A stretch of DNA of 64,000 nucleotides from Pseudomonas triticicola (GCF_019145375.1 NZ_JAHSTX010000001.1:1153001-1217000); one strand, 5' to 3'. Counted from the stretch's first letter, positions 24,447-34,158 are shown. Numbers and translations: made by a program. The notes: generated from the letters alone by a model not told the origin.

Positions 24447-26827
24447 CTTCCTTGATCACTCCTCAGCAGGAAAAGGCGACGGTTCTCGAGCGCCTGATCT
24501 TCAACAACCGTCCGGCCGTGATCCTGATCTGCCTGGTGGTGAGCATTTTCCTGTTCTGGCAGGCCACGCTGATCCGGCCGTCGACCAGTTTTGAAAAAAT
24601 GATCCCGCTGCAGCATCCCTTCATCGAAAAAATGATGGAGCACCGCAACGATCTGGCGAACCTGGGCAACACCGTGCGTATTTCGGTGGAAGCCACCGAC
24701 GGTGACATCTTCTCCAAGGAGTACATGGAGACCCTGCGCCAGATCAACGACGAAGTGTTCTACATTTCCGGCGTCGATCGTTCCGGCCTCAAATCGCTAT
24801 GGAGCCCGAGCGTACGCTGGACCGAGGTGACCGAAGAGGGTTTCGCCGGCGGTGAAGTGATTCCGCAGAGCTACAACGGCTCCCAGGACAGCCTCGATCT
24901 GCTGCGCAACAACGTGCTCAAGTCCGGCCAGGTCGGGCGTCTGGTGGCCAACGACTTCAAGTCGAGCATCGTCGACATCCCGCTGCTCGAGGCCTATCCG
25001 GACCCGCAGGATCAGGGCAAGTTGCTGGCGCTGGACTATCGCCAGTTCTCCCATGAACTCGAAGACAAGATCCGCAACAAGTTCGAAGCGCAGAACCCCA
25101 ACATCAAGATCCACATCGTCGGTTTCGCCAAGAAAGTCGGTGACCTGATCGACGGTCTGGTGATGGTGGTGCTGTTCTTCGGGGTCGCCTTCGTCATCAC
25201 CCTGATTCTGCTGCTGTGGTTCACCAACTGCCTGCGCAGCACCATTGCGGTGTTGAGCACGACGCTGGTGGCGGTGGTCTGGCAGCTCGGCTTGATGCAC
25301 TTCTTCGGCTTCGGGCTCGACCCGTATTCGATGCTGGTGCCGTTCCTGATTTTCGCCATTGGCATCTCCCACGGCGTGCAGAAGATCAACGGTATCGCCC
25401 TGCAATCCAGCGAGGCCGATAACGCGCTGACCGCTGCACGGCGCACCTTCCGCCAGTTGTTCCTGCCGGGGATGATCGCGATTCTGGCCGATGCGGTGGG
25501 CTTCATTACCCTGCTGATCATCGACATCGGGGTGATCCGTGAACTGGCCATCGGCGCGTCCATCGGCGTTGCGGTGATCGTGTTCACCAACCTGATCCTG
25601 CTGCCGGTGGCGATTTCCTATGTCGGCATCAGCAAGCGCGCGATTGCCAAGAGCAAGAAGGACGCCAACCGCGAACACCCGTTCTGGCGCCTGCTGTCGA
25701 ACTTCGCCAGCCCGAAAGTCGCACCGATTTCGGTAGCGCTGGCGCTGATCGCCTTCGGTGGCGGCCTCTGGTACAGCCAGAATCTGAAGATCGGCGACCT
25801 CGACCAGGGCGCGCCGGAACTGCGTCCGGACTCGCGTTACAACAAGGACAACAACTTCATCATCAGCAACTACTCGACCAGTTCCGACGTGCTGGTGGTG
25901 ATGGTCAAGACCAAGGCCGAAGGCTGCTCGCGCTACGAAGCCATGGCGCCGATCGATCAGCTGATGTGGAAGATGCAGAACACCGAGGGCGTGCAGTCGG
26001 CGATCTCGCTGGTGACCGTGTCCAAGCAGATGATCAAGGGCATGAACGAGGGCAACCTGAAATGGGAAACCCTGTCGCGCAACCCGGACGTACTGAATAA
26101 CTCGATCGCCCGCGCCGATGGCCTGTACAACAACAGCTGCTCGCTGGCGCCAGTGCTGGTGTTCCTCAACGATCACAAAGCTGAGACCCTCGATCGTGCG
26201 GTCAACGCGGTGCAGGAGTTCGCCAAGGAAAACAACAAGGACGGCCTGGAATTCATCCTCGCCGCCGGTAACGCCGGGATCGAAGCGGCCACCAACGAAG
26301 TCATCAAACAGGCTGAGCTGACCATCCTGATTCTGGTGTACATCTGCGTGGCGGTGATGTGCATGATCACCTTCCGCTCATGGGCAGCGACCCTGTGCAT
26401 CGTCCTGCCGCTGGTGCTGACCTCGGTACTCGGCAACGCGCTGATGGCGTTCATGGGCATCGGCGTGAAAGTCGCGACGCTGCCGGTGGTGGCGTTGGGC
26501 GTGGGGATTGGCGTGGACTACGGCATCTACATCTACAGCCGCCTCGAGAGTTTCCTGCGTGCCGGGCTACCGTTGCAGGAAGCCTATTACCAGACGCTGA
26601 AGTCGACCGGTAAAGCGGTGCTGTTCACCGGCCTGTGCCTGGCGATCGGCGTGTGCACCTGGATCTTCTCGGCGATCAAGTTCCAGGCCGACATGGGCCT
26701 GATGCTGACCTTCATGCTGCTGTGGAACATGTTCGGTGCGCTGTGGCTGCTGCCGGCGCTGGCCAAGTTCCTGATCAAGCCTGAGAAGCTGGCGGGGCAG
26801 AAGGGCAATTCGCTGTTTGCCCACTGA
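24443..26827 (+). CDS. RND/MMPL-family exporter
   Basis: 794 residues with a 12-helix layout: one N-terminal helix (PAVILICLVVSIFLFW), a large periplasmic loop, five helices near residues 230-410, then a second repeat with another periplasmic loop and five helices. The sterol-sensing-like helices show DGLVMVVLFFGVAF and PVVALGVGIGVDYGIY. The length is shorter than tripartite AcrB-type pumps and fits the MMPL/hopanoid-transporter-like group. Probable cargo is a lipid or hydrophobic compound, which is inference. It follows the propeller gene with a 4-bp overlap and ends in a strong terminator. Confidence 0.92.
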   Translation: MTSLITPQQEKATVLERLIFNNRPAVILICLVVSIFLFWQATLIRPSTSFEKMIPLQHPFIEKMMEHRNDLANLGNTVRISVEATDGDIFSKEYMETLRQINDEVFYISGVDRSGLKSLWSPSVRWTEVTEEGFAGGEVIPQSYNGSQDSLDLLRNNVLKSGQVGRLVANDFKSSIVDIPLLEAYPDPQDQGKLLALDYRQFSHELEDKIRNKFEAQNPNIKIHIVGFAKKVGDLIDGLVMVVLFFGVAFVITLILLLWFTNCLRSTIAVLSTTLVAVVWQLGLMHFFGFGLDPYSMLVPFLIFAIGISHGVQKINGIALQSSEADNALTAARRTFRQLFLPGMIAILADAVGFITLLIIDIGVIRELAIGASIGVAVIVFTNLILLPVAISYVGISKRAIAKSKKDANREHPFWRLLSNFASPKVAPISVALALIAFGGGLWYSQNLKIGDLDQGAPELRPDSRYNKDNNFIISNYSTSSDVLVVMVKTKAEGCSRYEAMAPIDQLMWKMQNTEGVQSAISLVTVSKQMIKGMNEGNLKWETLSRNPDVLNNSIARADGLYNNSCSLAPVLVFLNDHKAETLDRAVNAVQEFAKENNKDGLEFILAAGNAGIEAATNEVIKQAELTILILVYICVAVMCMITFRSWAATLCIVLPLVLTSVLGNALMAFMGIGVKVATLPVVALGVGIGVDYGIYIYSRLESFLRAGLPLQEAYYQTLKSTGKAVLFTGLCLAIGVCTWIFSAIKFQADMGLMLTFMLLWNMFGALWLLPALAKFLIKPEKLAGQKGNSLFAH

Positions 26828-26848
26828 TCTGACAGGCTGAAACGACAA

Positions 26849-26880
26849 AGCCGCAACCTTTGGGGGTTGCGGCTTTTTTT
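26849..26880 (+). terminator. Rho-independent terminator after the RND operon
   Basis: AGCCGCAACC and GGTTGCGGCT form a 10-bp stem followed by seven or eight T residues. Confidence 0.96.
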
Positions 26881-26899
26881 GTGCTTCAAGATCAAGAGC

Positions 26900-27119
26900 C
26901 CCTCACCCTAGCCCTCTCCCGGAGGGAGAGGGGACTGACCGCGGTGTCTCTCGCCATACACCGACCTGAAAGATCGAGTCGATTATGGATTCAAAGCAAA
27001 TCACTGGACCTGCAATACCAAGCGATGTTGGATTCAGCGCAAATCGTTCAAGTCGGCGTAAATCTCAAATATCCCCCAATCGGTCCCCTCTACCTCTGGG
27101 AGAGGGCTAGGGTGAGGGC
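26900..27119. repeat. Inverted-pair intergenic repeat, type D
   Basis: Arms CCCTCACCCTAGCCCTCTCC and GAGAGGGCTAGGGTGAGGG bracket about 180 bp of A+T-richer spacer between the convergent exporter and GntR genes. Confidence 0.85.
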
Positions 27120-27134
27120 AAGCAGTCTCAAGCG

Positions 27135-27854
27135 TTAAGTGAGTTCAGCTCCAAGCACCACACTCAACGCACTGCGCGCATCATCCAGCTGCACCAACGT
27201 GGCATGCCGGGCCCCCAAGGCATCGCGGTTCTCGATCGCGGTCAGGATCGCCTTGTGTCTTGGCAACGCCAGTTCATGCAGATTCGGCCGCTGATTGGAA
27301 TGCTTCAACGCCTCGGCGATCGCTACCGCCAACATGTTGCACAGGTTCGCCAGCAGGTCATTGTGCGTGGCATCGGCGATGCGGCTATGGAAATCCAGAT
27401 CCGGCTGCAACAGCGCTTCCGGGGTCGGCGCGGCTTCCATGCGTTGGTAGGCTTCGTTGATCGCGGCGATGTCGGCATCGGTCGCATGCTGAGCGGCGAG
27501 GGCGGCGGCGGCCGGTTCGATGATGCTGCGCACGCTGGTCAGCACGTTGAAGAATTCATTCTGTGGGCTGCTTTGCATCAGCCAGTGCAACACGTCCGGA
27601 TCGAGCATGTGCCATTCGCGGCGCGCCTTGACCACGGTGCCGACGCGCGGTTTGGAATACACCAGCCCCTTGGCCACCAGCACCCGCGTGGCTTCGCGCA
27701 ACACCGGCCGACTGACCGCGTACTCCTCGCACAGCAGGGCTTCGGCGGGCAGTTTGTCGTCGGGCAAAAAGCGTCCGGAGACGATCTGCATGCCCAGTTC
27801 CTGGACGATGCGCGAGTGCATGCTTTTACGGTCGGAAGGTTTGCGGTAATCCAT
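27135..27854 (-). CDS. FadR-type GntR regulator of the pentonate locus
   Basis: 239 residues. The N-terminal winged helix has DKLPAEALLCEEYAVSRPVL then REATRVLVAKGLV; the C-terminal FCD domain has DLDFHSRIADATHNDLL and the HxxI/H pair in PRHKAILTAIE. This is the group that includes regulators of galactonate, gluconate and arabinonate genes. It lies directly downstream of the dehydratase gene, separated by a REP pair. Two matches to the FadR-subfamily consensus TNGTNNNACNA lie in the dehydratase/MFS promoter region, so it probably represses both directions until a sugar acid binds. Confidence 0.92.
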   Translation of the reverse strand: MDYRKPSDRKSMHSRIVQELGMQIVSGRFLPDDKLPAEALLCEEYAVSRPVLREATRVLVAKGLVYSKPRVGTVVKARREWHMLDPDVLHWLMQSSPQNEFFNVLTSVRSIIEPAAAALAAQHATDADIAAINEAYQRMEAAPTPEALLQPDLDFHSRIADATHNDLLANLCNMLAVAIAEALKHSNQRPNLHELALPRHKAILTAIENRDALGARHATLVQLDDARSALSVVLGAELT

Positions 27855-27937
27855 GGGGAGTGGCGCGATCCTGAGCGATGGAGATGCCGCGCATCATAGC
27901 AGGCACGGCACAGATTTGAGGCGATACGCAAAAGCAA

Positions 27938-28030
27938 CTGTGGGAGCGAGCCTGCTCGCGAAGGCGGCATATCAGTCAAATAGATGTCGACTGACACTCC
28001 CTCTTCGCGAGCAGGCTCGCTCCCACAGGG
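27938..28030. repeat. REP inverted pair (type A)
   Basis: Facing 'TGTGGGAGCGAGCCTGCTCG' palindromes between the dehydratase stop and the regulator start. Confidence 0.92.
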
Positions 28031-28041
28031 GAACTGCGCTG

Positions 28042-29778
28042 TCAGTGTGAGTGACGAGGAACCTCGGCACCCCGGCAGCCCACCAGGAAGTCAAAGTCGC
28101 AACCCTGATCCGCCTGCAGCACGTGGTCGATGTACAGCTGACGATAACCGCCCACCAACAACTGCTGCGGCGCTTGCAGATCGGCCATGCGCGCGGCCAG
28201 TTCCGCGTCCGGAATGTCCAGATGCAAACGGCCGCTGGCGCAATCGAGCTCGATCCAGTCGCCTTCCTTAACTGCCGCCAAAGGCCCGCCGGCTGCGGCT
28301 TCCGGGGCGACGTGCAAAACCACCGTGCCGTATGCGGTGCCGCTCATGCGTGCATCGGAAATACGCACCATGTCGGTCACGCCTTCTGCCAGCAGCTTGG
28401 CCGGCAGGCCCATGTTGCCGACTTCAGCCATGCCCGGATAACCCTTCGGCCCGCAGTTTTTCATCACCAGAATCGAATCCTTATCGACGTCCAGCTCCGG
28501 ATCGTTGATCCGCGCCTTGTACATGTCGAAGTTCTCGAACACCACCGCGCGACCGCGATGCTGCATCAGTTCAGCAGTGGCGGCGGACGGCTTGAGCACC
28601 GCGCCCAACGGCGCCAGATTGCCGCGCAACACGCAGATGCCACCGTCAGCGCGAATCGGATTGTCGAGGGTGCGGATCACTTGGTCTTCGCCGTAGATCG
28701 GCGCGTCCTTGGTGTTCTCGCCGATGGACTTGCCGTTGACGGTCAGTGCGTTCGGGTTGGGGATCAGATTGGCTTCACCCAGGCGGCGCAGTACCGCTGG
28801 CAAACCACCGGCGTAGTAGAACTCTTCCATCAGGAAACGCCCGGACGGTTGCAGGTCGACGATGGTCGGCATGCCGCGACCGATGCGCGTCCAGTCGTCC
28901 AGATCGAGCTCGACGCCGATGCGCCCGGCGATGGCTTTCAAGTGGATCACGGCGTTGGTCGAACCGCCGATGGCAGCGTTGACACGAATAGCGTTTTCGA
29001 AGGCTTCCTTGGTGAGGATCTTCGACAGTTTCAGGTCTTCACGCACCATCTCCACCGCACGCATGCCGGACATGTGCGCCAGCACATAACGGCGTGCATC
29101 TACGGCCGGAATCGCGGCGTTGTGCGGCAGCGAAGTGCCCAGCGCTTCAGCCATGCACGCCATGGTCGACGCGGTGCCCATGGTGTTGCAGGTGCCCGCC
29201 GAACGCGACATGCCGCCCTCGGCCGCGAGGAAGTCATCGATGGTGATGGTGCCGGCCTTGACCTGTTCGCTGAGCTGCCAGACCACGGTGCCGGAACCGA
29301 TGTCCTTGCCCTTGTGCTTGCCGTTGAGCATCGGCCCGCCGGTGACGACGATGGCCGGCACGTCGCAACTGGCCGCGCCCATCAGCAATGCTGGAGTGGT
29401 TTTGTCGCAACCGGTGAGCAGCACGACGCCGTCGATCGGGTTGCCGCGAATCGCTTCTTCAACGTCCATGCTCGCCAGGTTGCGGGTGAGCATGGCAGTC
29501 GGGCGCAGGTTCGATTCGCCATTGGAGAACACCGGGAATTCCACCGGAAAACCACCGGCCTCGATCACCCCGCGTTTGACGTGCTCCGCGATCTGGCGGA
29601 AATGCGCGTTGCACGGGGTCAGTTCCGACCAGGTGTTGCAGATGCCGATGATCGGCTTGCCGTGGAACTGATGGTCGGCGATGCCCTGATTCTTCATCCA
29701 GCTGCGGTACATGAAGCCGTTCTTGTCGGCCGTGCCAAACCATTGGGCGGAGCGCAGGGTGGGTTTCTTATCAGACAT
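28042..29778 (-). CDS. IlvD/Edd-family dehydratase, probable L-arabinonate dehydratase
   Basis: 578 residues. Iron-sulfur ligands fit C56 (TPCN), C124 (TGCDKTTP) and C197 (AGTCNTMGT); K126 in GCDKTTP is the site that is carbamylated for magnesium binding in relatives. The C-terminus ends in CRGAEVPRHSH, very like the Rhizobium L-arabinonate dehydratase as I remember it, and overall length agrees. It would convert L-arabinonate, or a related aldonate such as D-xylonate or D-fuconate, to the 2-keto-3-deoxy acid. Downstream AraD1 and semialdehyde dehydrogenase genes give the remaining steps. Substrate choice among the aldonates is inferred. Confidence 0.9.
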   Translation of the reverse strand: MSDKKPTLRSAQWFGTADKNGFMYRSWMKNQGIADHQFHGKPIIGICNTWSELTPCNAHFRQIAEHVKRGVIEAGGFPVEFPVFSNGESNLRPTAMLTRNLASMDVEEAIRGNPIDGVVLLTGCDKTTPALLMGAASCDVPAIVVTGGPMLNGKHKGKDIGSGTVVWQLSEQVKAGTITIDDFLAAEGGMSRSAGTCNTMGTASTMACMAEALGTSLPHNAAIPAVDARRYVLAHMSGMRAVEMVREDLKLSKILTKEAFENAIRVNAAIGGSTNAVIHLKAIAGRIGVELDLDDWTRIGRGMPTIVDLQPSGRFLMEEFYYAGGLPAVLRRLGEANLIPNPNALTVNGKSIGENTKDAPIYGEDQVIRTLDNPIRADGGICVLRGNLAPLGAVLKPSAATAELMQHRGRAVVFENFDMYKARINDPELDVDKDSILVMKNCGPKGYPGMAEVGNMGLPAKLLAEGVTDMVRISDARMSGTAYGTVVLHVAPEAAAGGPLAAVKEGDWIELDCASGRLHLDIPDAELAARMADLQAPQQLLVGGYRQLYIDHVLQADQGCDFDFLVGCRGAEVPRHSH

Positions 29779-29792
29779 GATCGATTCTCTTA

Positions 29793-29803
29793 TTGTAAGA
29801 CTA
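29793..29803. promoter_or_regulatory. FadR-type operator match 1
   Basis: TTGTAAGACTA fits TNGTNNNACNA exactly and sits 14 bp upstream of the dehydratase start. Confidence 0.55.
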
Positions 29804-29867
29804 TTGTTTGCGAGCTGACGCTTAATCTAAGCTCAAAATCCGCGCTTTGGAAGTGTTGTTGGGTAAT

Positions 29868-29878
29868 TAGTATTACTA
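29868..29878. promoter_or_regulatory. FadR-type operator match 2
   Basis: TAGTATTACTA fits TNGTNNNACNA, with AGTA-TACT symmetry around its centre. It lies near the middle of the divergent promoter, 75 bp from match 1, a spacing close to seven helical turns. Confidence 0.6.
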
Positions 29879-29970
29879 TATAGTCGTTTTCGACGGAGGG
29901 ATGGCCCTGGCTGTTTTGGCGAGAGGCGTCCCCCGAGGTTCTATAAAAACAACAATCGGAGACCGATCTC

Positions 29971-31293
29971 ATGAGCCAGGAATTGCGGCTTGTCCGGCGC
30001 ATCACACTGAAACTGATTCCCTTCCTGATCCTGCTGTACCTGATCGCCTATGTGGATCGCTCCGCCGTCGGCTTCGCCAAGCTGCACATGGGCGCCGACA
30101 TCGGCATCGGCGACGCCGCCTATGGCCTCGGTGCCGGGCTGTTCTTCATTGGTTACTTTCTTCTAGAGATTCCCAGCAACCTGATGCTCGAACGCTTCGG
30201 CGCGCGGCGCTGGTTCGCGCGGATCATGATCACCTGGGGCGCGATCACCATCGGCATGGCCTTCGTGCAAGGGCCGCACAGCTTCTATGTGATGCGCTTT
30301 CTGCTCGGCGCGGCCGAGGCGGGCTTCTTCCCCGGCGTGCTGTACTACATCACCCAATGGTTCCCGGTGCGCCATCGCGGCAAGATCCTCGGCCTGTTCA
30401 TCCTGTCGCAACCGATCGCGATGATGATCACCGGTCCCGTGTCCGGTGGCTTGCTGGGCATGGACGGCATCCTTGGTCTGCATGGCTGGCAGTGGCTGTT
30501 CATCGTCATCGGCACCCCGGCGATCCTGCTGACCTGGCCGGTGCTGCGCTGGCTACCGGACGGCCCGCAGCAAGTGAAGTGGATGGATCAGGCGGAAAAA
30601 GACTGGCTGACCGGCGAACTGAAAAAGGATTTGCAGGAATACGGCCAGACCCGTCACGGCAATCCGCTGCATGCGCTGAAAGACAAACGCGTGTTGCTGC
30701 TGGCGCTGTTCTATCTGCCGGTGACCCTGAGCATTTATGGTCTGGGCCTGTGGCTGCCGACGCTGATCAAACAGTTCGGCGGCAGCGACCTGGTGACCGG
30801 TTTCGTCTCTTCGGTGCCGTACATTTTCGGGATCATCGGCCTGCTGATCATTCCGCGCAGCTCCGACCGTTTGAATGATCGCTACGGCCACTTGGCGGTG
30901 CTCTATGTGCTCGGTGCGCTGGGCCTGTTCCTCAGTGCCTGGCTGTCGCTACCGGTGGCGCAACTGGCGGCGCTGTGTCTGGTGGCGTTCGCGTTGTTCT
31001 CGTGCACAGCGGTGTTCTGGACTTTGCCAGGGCGCTTCTTTGCTGGCGCCAGTGCAGCGGCGGGGATTGCCTTGATCAACTCGGTGGGCAACCTCGGCGG
31101 TTACATCGGGCCGTTCGTGATCGGCGCGTTGAAGGAATACACCGGCAATTTGGCTTCGGGGTTGTACTTCCTCTCGGGCGTGATGGTGTTCGGGCTGATC
31201 CTGACCGGCATCGTCTACCGCGTGCTGGAACGCAAACACGTGCTGCCCGTCGACCAATTCGCCGCCAGCGCCCGTGGCGCGACCCGAACCTGA
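29971..31293 (+). CDS. MFS transporter, sugar-acid:H+ symporter type
   Basis: 440 residues with 12 predicted membrane helices and ACS-family landmarks (YVDRSAVGFAKLHM, GYFLLEIPSNLMLERFGAR, RFLLGAAEAGFFPGVLYY). The family imports aldonates, glucarate and other organic anions. A GGAG Shine-Dalgarno supports the ATG at 29971. Facing the dehydratase across the operator pair and followed by AraD1 and the dehydrogenase, it is the likely uptake step for the pentonate. Confidence 0.93.
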   Translation: MSQELRLVRRITLKLIPFLILLYLIAYVDRSAVGFAKLHMGADIGIGDAAYGLGAGLFFIGYFLLEIPSNLMLERFGARRWFARIMITWGAITIGMAFVQGPHSFYVMRFLLGAAEAGFFPGVLYYITQWFPVRHRGKILGLFILSQPIAMMITGPVSGGLLGMDGILGLHGWQWLFIVIGTPAILLTWPVLRWLPDGPQQVKWMDQAEKDWLTGELKKDLQEYGQTRHGNPLHALKDKRVLLLALFYLPVTLSIYGLGLWLPTLIKQFGGSDLVTGFVSSVPYIFGIIGLLIIPRSSDRLNDRYGHLAVLYVLGALGLFLSAWLSLPVAQLAALCLVAFALFSCTAVFWTLPGRFFAGASAAAGIALINSVGNLGGYIGPFVIGALKEYTGNLASGLYFLSGVMVFGLILTGIVYRVLERKHVLPVDQFAASARGATRT

Positions 31294-31307
31294 CTGACCA
31301 ACACTGG

Positions 31308-31404
31308 CCCCTGTGGGAGCGAGCCTGCTCGCGAAGAGGCCATCACATTCAACACTGCTGGTGACTGGTACACCGCTTTCGCGAGCAGGCTCGCTCCCAC
31401 AGGG
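31308..31404. repeat. REP inverted pair (type A)
   Basis: Facing type A palindromes between the transporter and AraD1 genes, within an apparent operon. Confidence 0.92.
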
Positions 31405-31437
31405 ATAGCGGCGTTTTTGATGGAACAGGAGAAAATC

Positions 31438-32430
31438 ATGCATCTGGTTCAATTCGAATTACCCAACGGCGAGCGCCGTGTCGGCGTGGTCGACAACGGT
31501 CAGGTCCGCGAAGTCGAGGACGCCCGCAGTGTCCGTGATCTGGCCCTGGCTGCAATCGAGGCCGGCAGCTCCCTTGAGCAGCAAGTGCAAAGCCTCGGCC
31601 TAGGTGCCAGCCACGACTACGCGCAGTTGCTCAAAGACCTGCGCATCCTGCCGCCACTGGATCACCCGGACCCGGCACACATGCTGGTCAGCGGTACTGG
31701 TCTGACCCATCTGGGCAGTGCTTCGGCCCGCGACAAGATGCACCAGCAGGCCGGCGATGAAGCGGCGATGACCGACACCATGCGCATTTTCAAATGGGGC
31801 GTGGAGGGTGGCAAACCGGCGGCGGGGCAGGCCGGCGTTCAACCAGAGTGGTTCTACAAGGGCGACGGCAGCATTGTCGTGCGTCCGGGGCAGCCGTTCC
31901 CGCTGCCGCCGTTCGCCGAAGACGCCGGCGAAGAGCCAGAGATGGCCGGCCTGTACGTTATCGGCAACGACGGCAAGCCGTATCGCCTCGGTTTCGCCGT
32001 CGGTAACGAGTTCTCCGACCACGTCATGGAACGCAAGAATTACCTGTACCTGGCGCACTCGAAATTGCGCAGTTGCAGTTATGGCCCGGAACTTCGCACC
32101 GGTGAATTGCCTCAACACCTTGCCGGCACCAGCCGAATCCTGCGTGACGGCGAAGTGCTCTGGCAGAACGAGTTCCTCAGTGGCGAGGCCAACATGTGCC
32201 ACAGCCTGGCGAACCTCGAGTACCACCACTTCAAATACAGTCAGTTCCTGCGTCCGGGCGACGTGCACATTCATTTTTTCGGCACAGCGACCCTGTCGTT
32301 TGCCGACGGCATCCGCACCCAGCCGGGCGACACGTTCGAGATCAGCCAGGCCGACTTCGGCGCACCGCTGGTCAACGGTATCGCACCGGTTCAGGCGGCT
32401 TTTGAACCGGACAGCATCGGCACCCTTTAA
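31438..32430 (+). CDS. AraD1-family 2-keto-3-deoxypentonate dehydratase (FAH fold)
   Basis: 330 residues. The ATG at 31438 has a CAGGAGA Shine-Dalgarno; an in-frame start seven codons earlier overlaps it less well. Features include SGTGLTHLGSA, EWFYKGDGS, GNEFSDHVMERKNYL and HFFGTATLSFADG, the metal-binding fumarylacetoacetase-like core. In nonphosphorylative pentose pathways this family dehydrates 2-keto-3-deoxypentonate to 2-oxoglutarate semialdehyde. It is followed 9 bp later by the matching dehydrogenase gene. Confidence 0.88.
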   Translation: MHLVQFELPNGERRVGVVDNGQVREVEDARSVRDLALAAIEAGSSLEQQVQSLGLGASHDYAQLLKDLRILPPLDHPDPAHMLVSGTGLTHLGSASARDKMHQQAGDEAAMTDTMRIFKWGVEGGKPAAGQAGVQPEWFYKGDGSIVVRPGQPFPLPPFAEDAGEEPEMAGLYVIGNDGKPYRLGFAVGNEFSDHVMERKNYLYLAHSKLRSCSYGPELRTGELPQHLAGTSRILRDGEVLWQNEFLSGEANMCHSLANLEYHHFKYSQFLRPGDVHIHFFGTATLSFADGIRTQPGDTFEISQADFGAPLVNGIAPVQAAFEPDSIGTL

Positions 32431-32439
32431 GGAGATCCC

Positions 32440-34020
32440 ATGACTCAGATTCTCGGTCACAACTACATCGGCGGTCAGCGCAGCGCCGCCGGCAGCGTCA
32501 AACTGCACTCGGTCGACGCCAGCACTGGCGAGGCCCTGCCGCACGATTTCATTCAGGCCACGGCCGAAGAAGTCGACGCCGCCGCCAAGGCCGCCGCTGC
32601 GGCTTACCCGACCTATCGCAGCCTCAGCGCCGAACGTCGCGCGCAGTTCCTCGACGCGGTCGCCGATGAACTGGATGCGCTTGGCGATGATTTCGTTGCT
32701 GTGGTCTGCCGCGAAACCGCGCTGCCGGCCGGACGCATTCAGGGCGAGCGCGGTCGCACCAGCGGGCAGATGCGTCTGTTCGCCAAAGTCCTGCGTCGCG
32801 GTGATTTCTACGGCGCGCGGATCGATCAGGCATTGCCGGATCGTCAGCCGCTGCCACGTCCGGATCTGCGTCAGTACCGCATCGGCCTCGGCCCGGTCGC
32901 GGTGTTCGGCGCGAGCAACTTCCCGCTGGCGTTCTCAACCGCTGGTGGCGACACCGCAGCAGCACTGGCCGCCGGTTGCCCCGTAGTGTTCAAGGCCCAC
33001 AGCGGCCACATGGCCACGGCTGAACTGGTCGCCGACGCGATCATTCGTGCGGCAGAAAAAACCGGCATGCCTGCCGGCGTGTTCAACATGATCTACGGTG
33101 GCGGCGTCGGTGAATGGCTGGTCAAGCATCCGGCGATTCAGGCCGTTGGTTTCACCGGCTCGCTGAAGGGCGGTCGCGCCCTGTGCGACATGGCTGCCGC
33201 TCGTCCGCAACCGATCCCGGTGTTTGCCGAGATGTCGAGCATCAACCCGGTCATCGTGCTGCCGCAGGCACTGGCCACGCGTTCGGAAACCGTCGCGCGC
33301 GACCTCACCGCGTCGGTGGTGCAGGGTTGCGGTCAATTCTGCACAAACCCGGGTCTGGTCATCGGTATTCGCTCACCGCAATTCAGCGCGTTTGTACAGC
33401 AAGTCGCCGCTGCAATCGGTGATCAACCGGCGCAAACCATGCTCAACGCCGGCACCCTCGGCAGCTATGGCAAAGGCTTGGAAAAGCTTCTGGCGCACAG
33501 CGGCATCGAGCATCTGGCCGGTAATCCGCAGCAGGGCAATCAGGCGCAGCCGCAGTTGTTCAAGGCTGATGTCAGGCTGTTGATCAACGGTGACGAAGTG
33601 CTGCAGGAAGAAGTGTTCGGTCCGACCACAGTAATCGTCGAAGTGGCCGATCAGGCACAACTGAGCGCAGCGCTGCACGGCCTGCACGGTCAATTGACCG
33701 CGACGATCATCGGCGAGCCGTCTGATTTCGAGCAATTCGCCGAACTGACGCCGCTGCTGGAACAGAAGGTCGGGCGCATCCTGCTCAACGGTTATCCGAC
33801 CGGTGTCGAAGTGTGCGATTCGATGGTGCACGGCGGGCCGTACCCGGCGACGTCCGATGCGCGCGGCACTTCGGTGGGCACGCTGGCGATCGATCGCTTC
33901 CTGCGCCCGGTGTGCTTCCAGAACTACCCGGACAGCTTGCTGCCCGAACCACTGAAAAACGCCAACCCACTGCGGATTCAGCGTTTGGTGGATGGCAAGC
34001 CATCGCGTGAGGCGATCTAG
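32440..34020 (+). CDS. 2-oxoglutarate semialdehyde (2,5-dioxovalerate) dehydrogenase
   Basis: 526 residues, longer than usual aldehyde dehydrogenases and matching the KGSADH group. The catalytic glutamate lies in FAEMSSINP and the nucleophile cysteine in GCGQFCTNPG. The nucleotide-binding segment FKAHSGHMAT carries the His-Ser pattern of this NADP-preferring group. It converts the semialdehyde from AraD1 to 2-oxoglutarate, completing entry of the pentose carbon into the TCA cycle. A strong AAGGAGAT Shine-Dalgarno precedes the ATG. Confidence 0.93.
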   Translation: MTQILGHNYIGGQRSAAGSVKLHSVDASTGEALPHDFIQATAEEVDAAAKAAAAAYPTYRSLSAERRAQFLDAVADELDALGDDFVAVVCRETALPAGRIQGERGRTSGQMRLFAKVLRRGDFYGARIDQALPDRQPLPRPDLRQYRIGLGPVAVFGASNFPLAFSTAGGDTAAALAAGCPVVFKAHSGHMATAELVADAIIRAAEKTGMPAGVFNMIYGGGVGEWLVKHPAIQAVGFTGSLKGGRALCDMAAARPQPIPVFAEMSSINPVIVLPQALATRSETVARDLTASVVQGCGQFCTNPGLVIGIRSPQFSAFVQQVAAAIGDQPAQTMLNAGTLGSYGKGLEKLLAHSGIEHLAGNPQQGNQAQPQLFKADVRLLINGDEVLQEEVFGPTTVIVEVADQAQLSAALHGLHGQLTATIIGEPSDFEQFAELTPLLEQKVGRILLNGYPTGVEVCDSMVHGGPYPATSDARGTSVGTLAIDRFLRPVCFQNYPDSLLPEPLKNANPLRIQRLVDGKPSREAI

Positions 34021-34052
34021 CCAACACCGCGATTTCCTGTGTCTTTGATTGT

Positions 34053-34158
34053 TGATCGTTCCCACGCTCTGCGTGGGAATGCAGCCCGGGACGCTCTGCG
34101 TCCCACTGGAACGCGGAGCGTCCCTTGAGGCATTCCCACGCGGAGCGTGGGAACGATC
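34053..34158. repeat. Intergenic inverted repeat, type B
   Basis: 'GATCGTTCCCACGCTCTGCG' at the left and its complement at the right enclose inner arms around GGGACGCTC/GAGCGTCCC. A full copy of the element also seen at 36148-36252 and 36912-37016. Confidence 0.9.
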
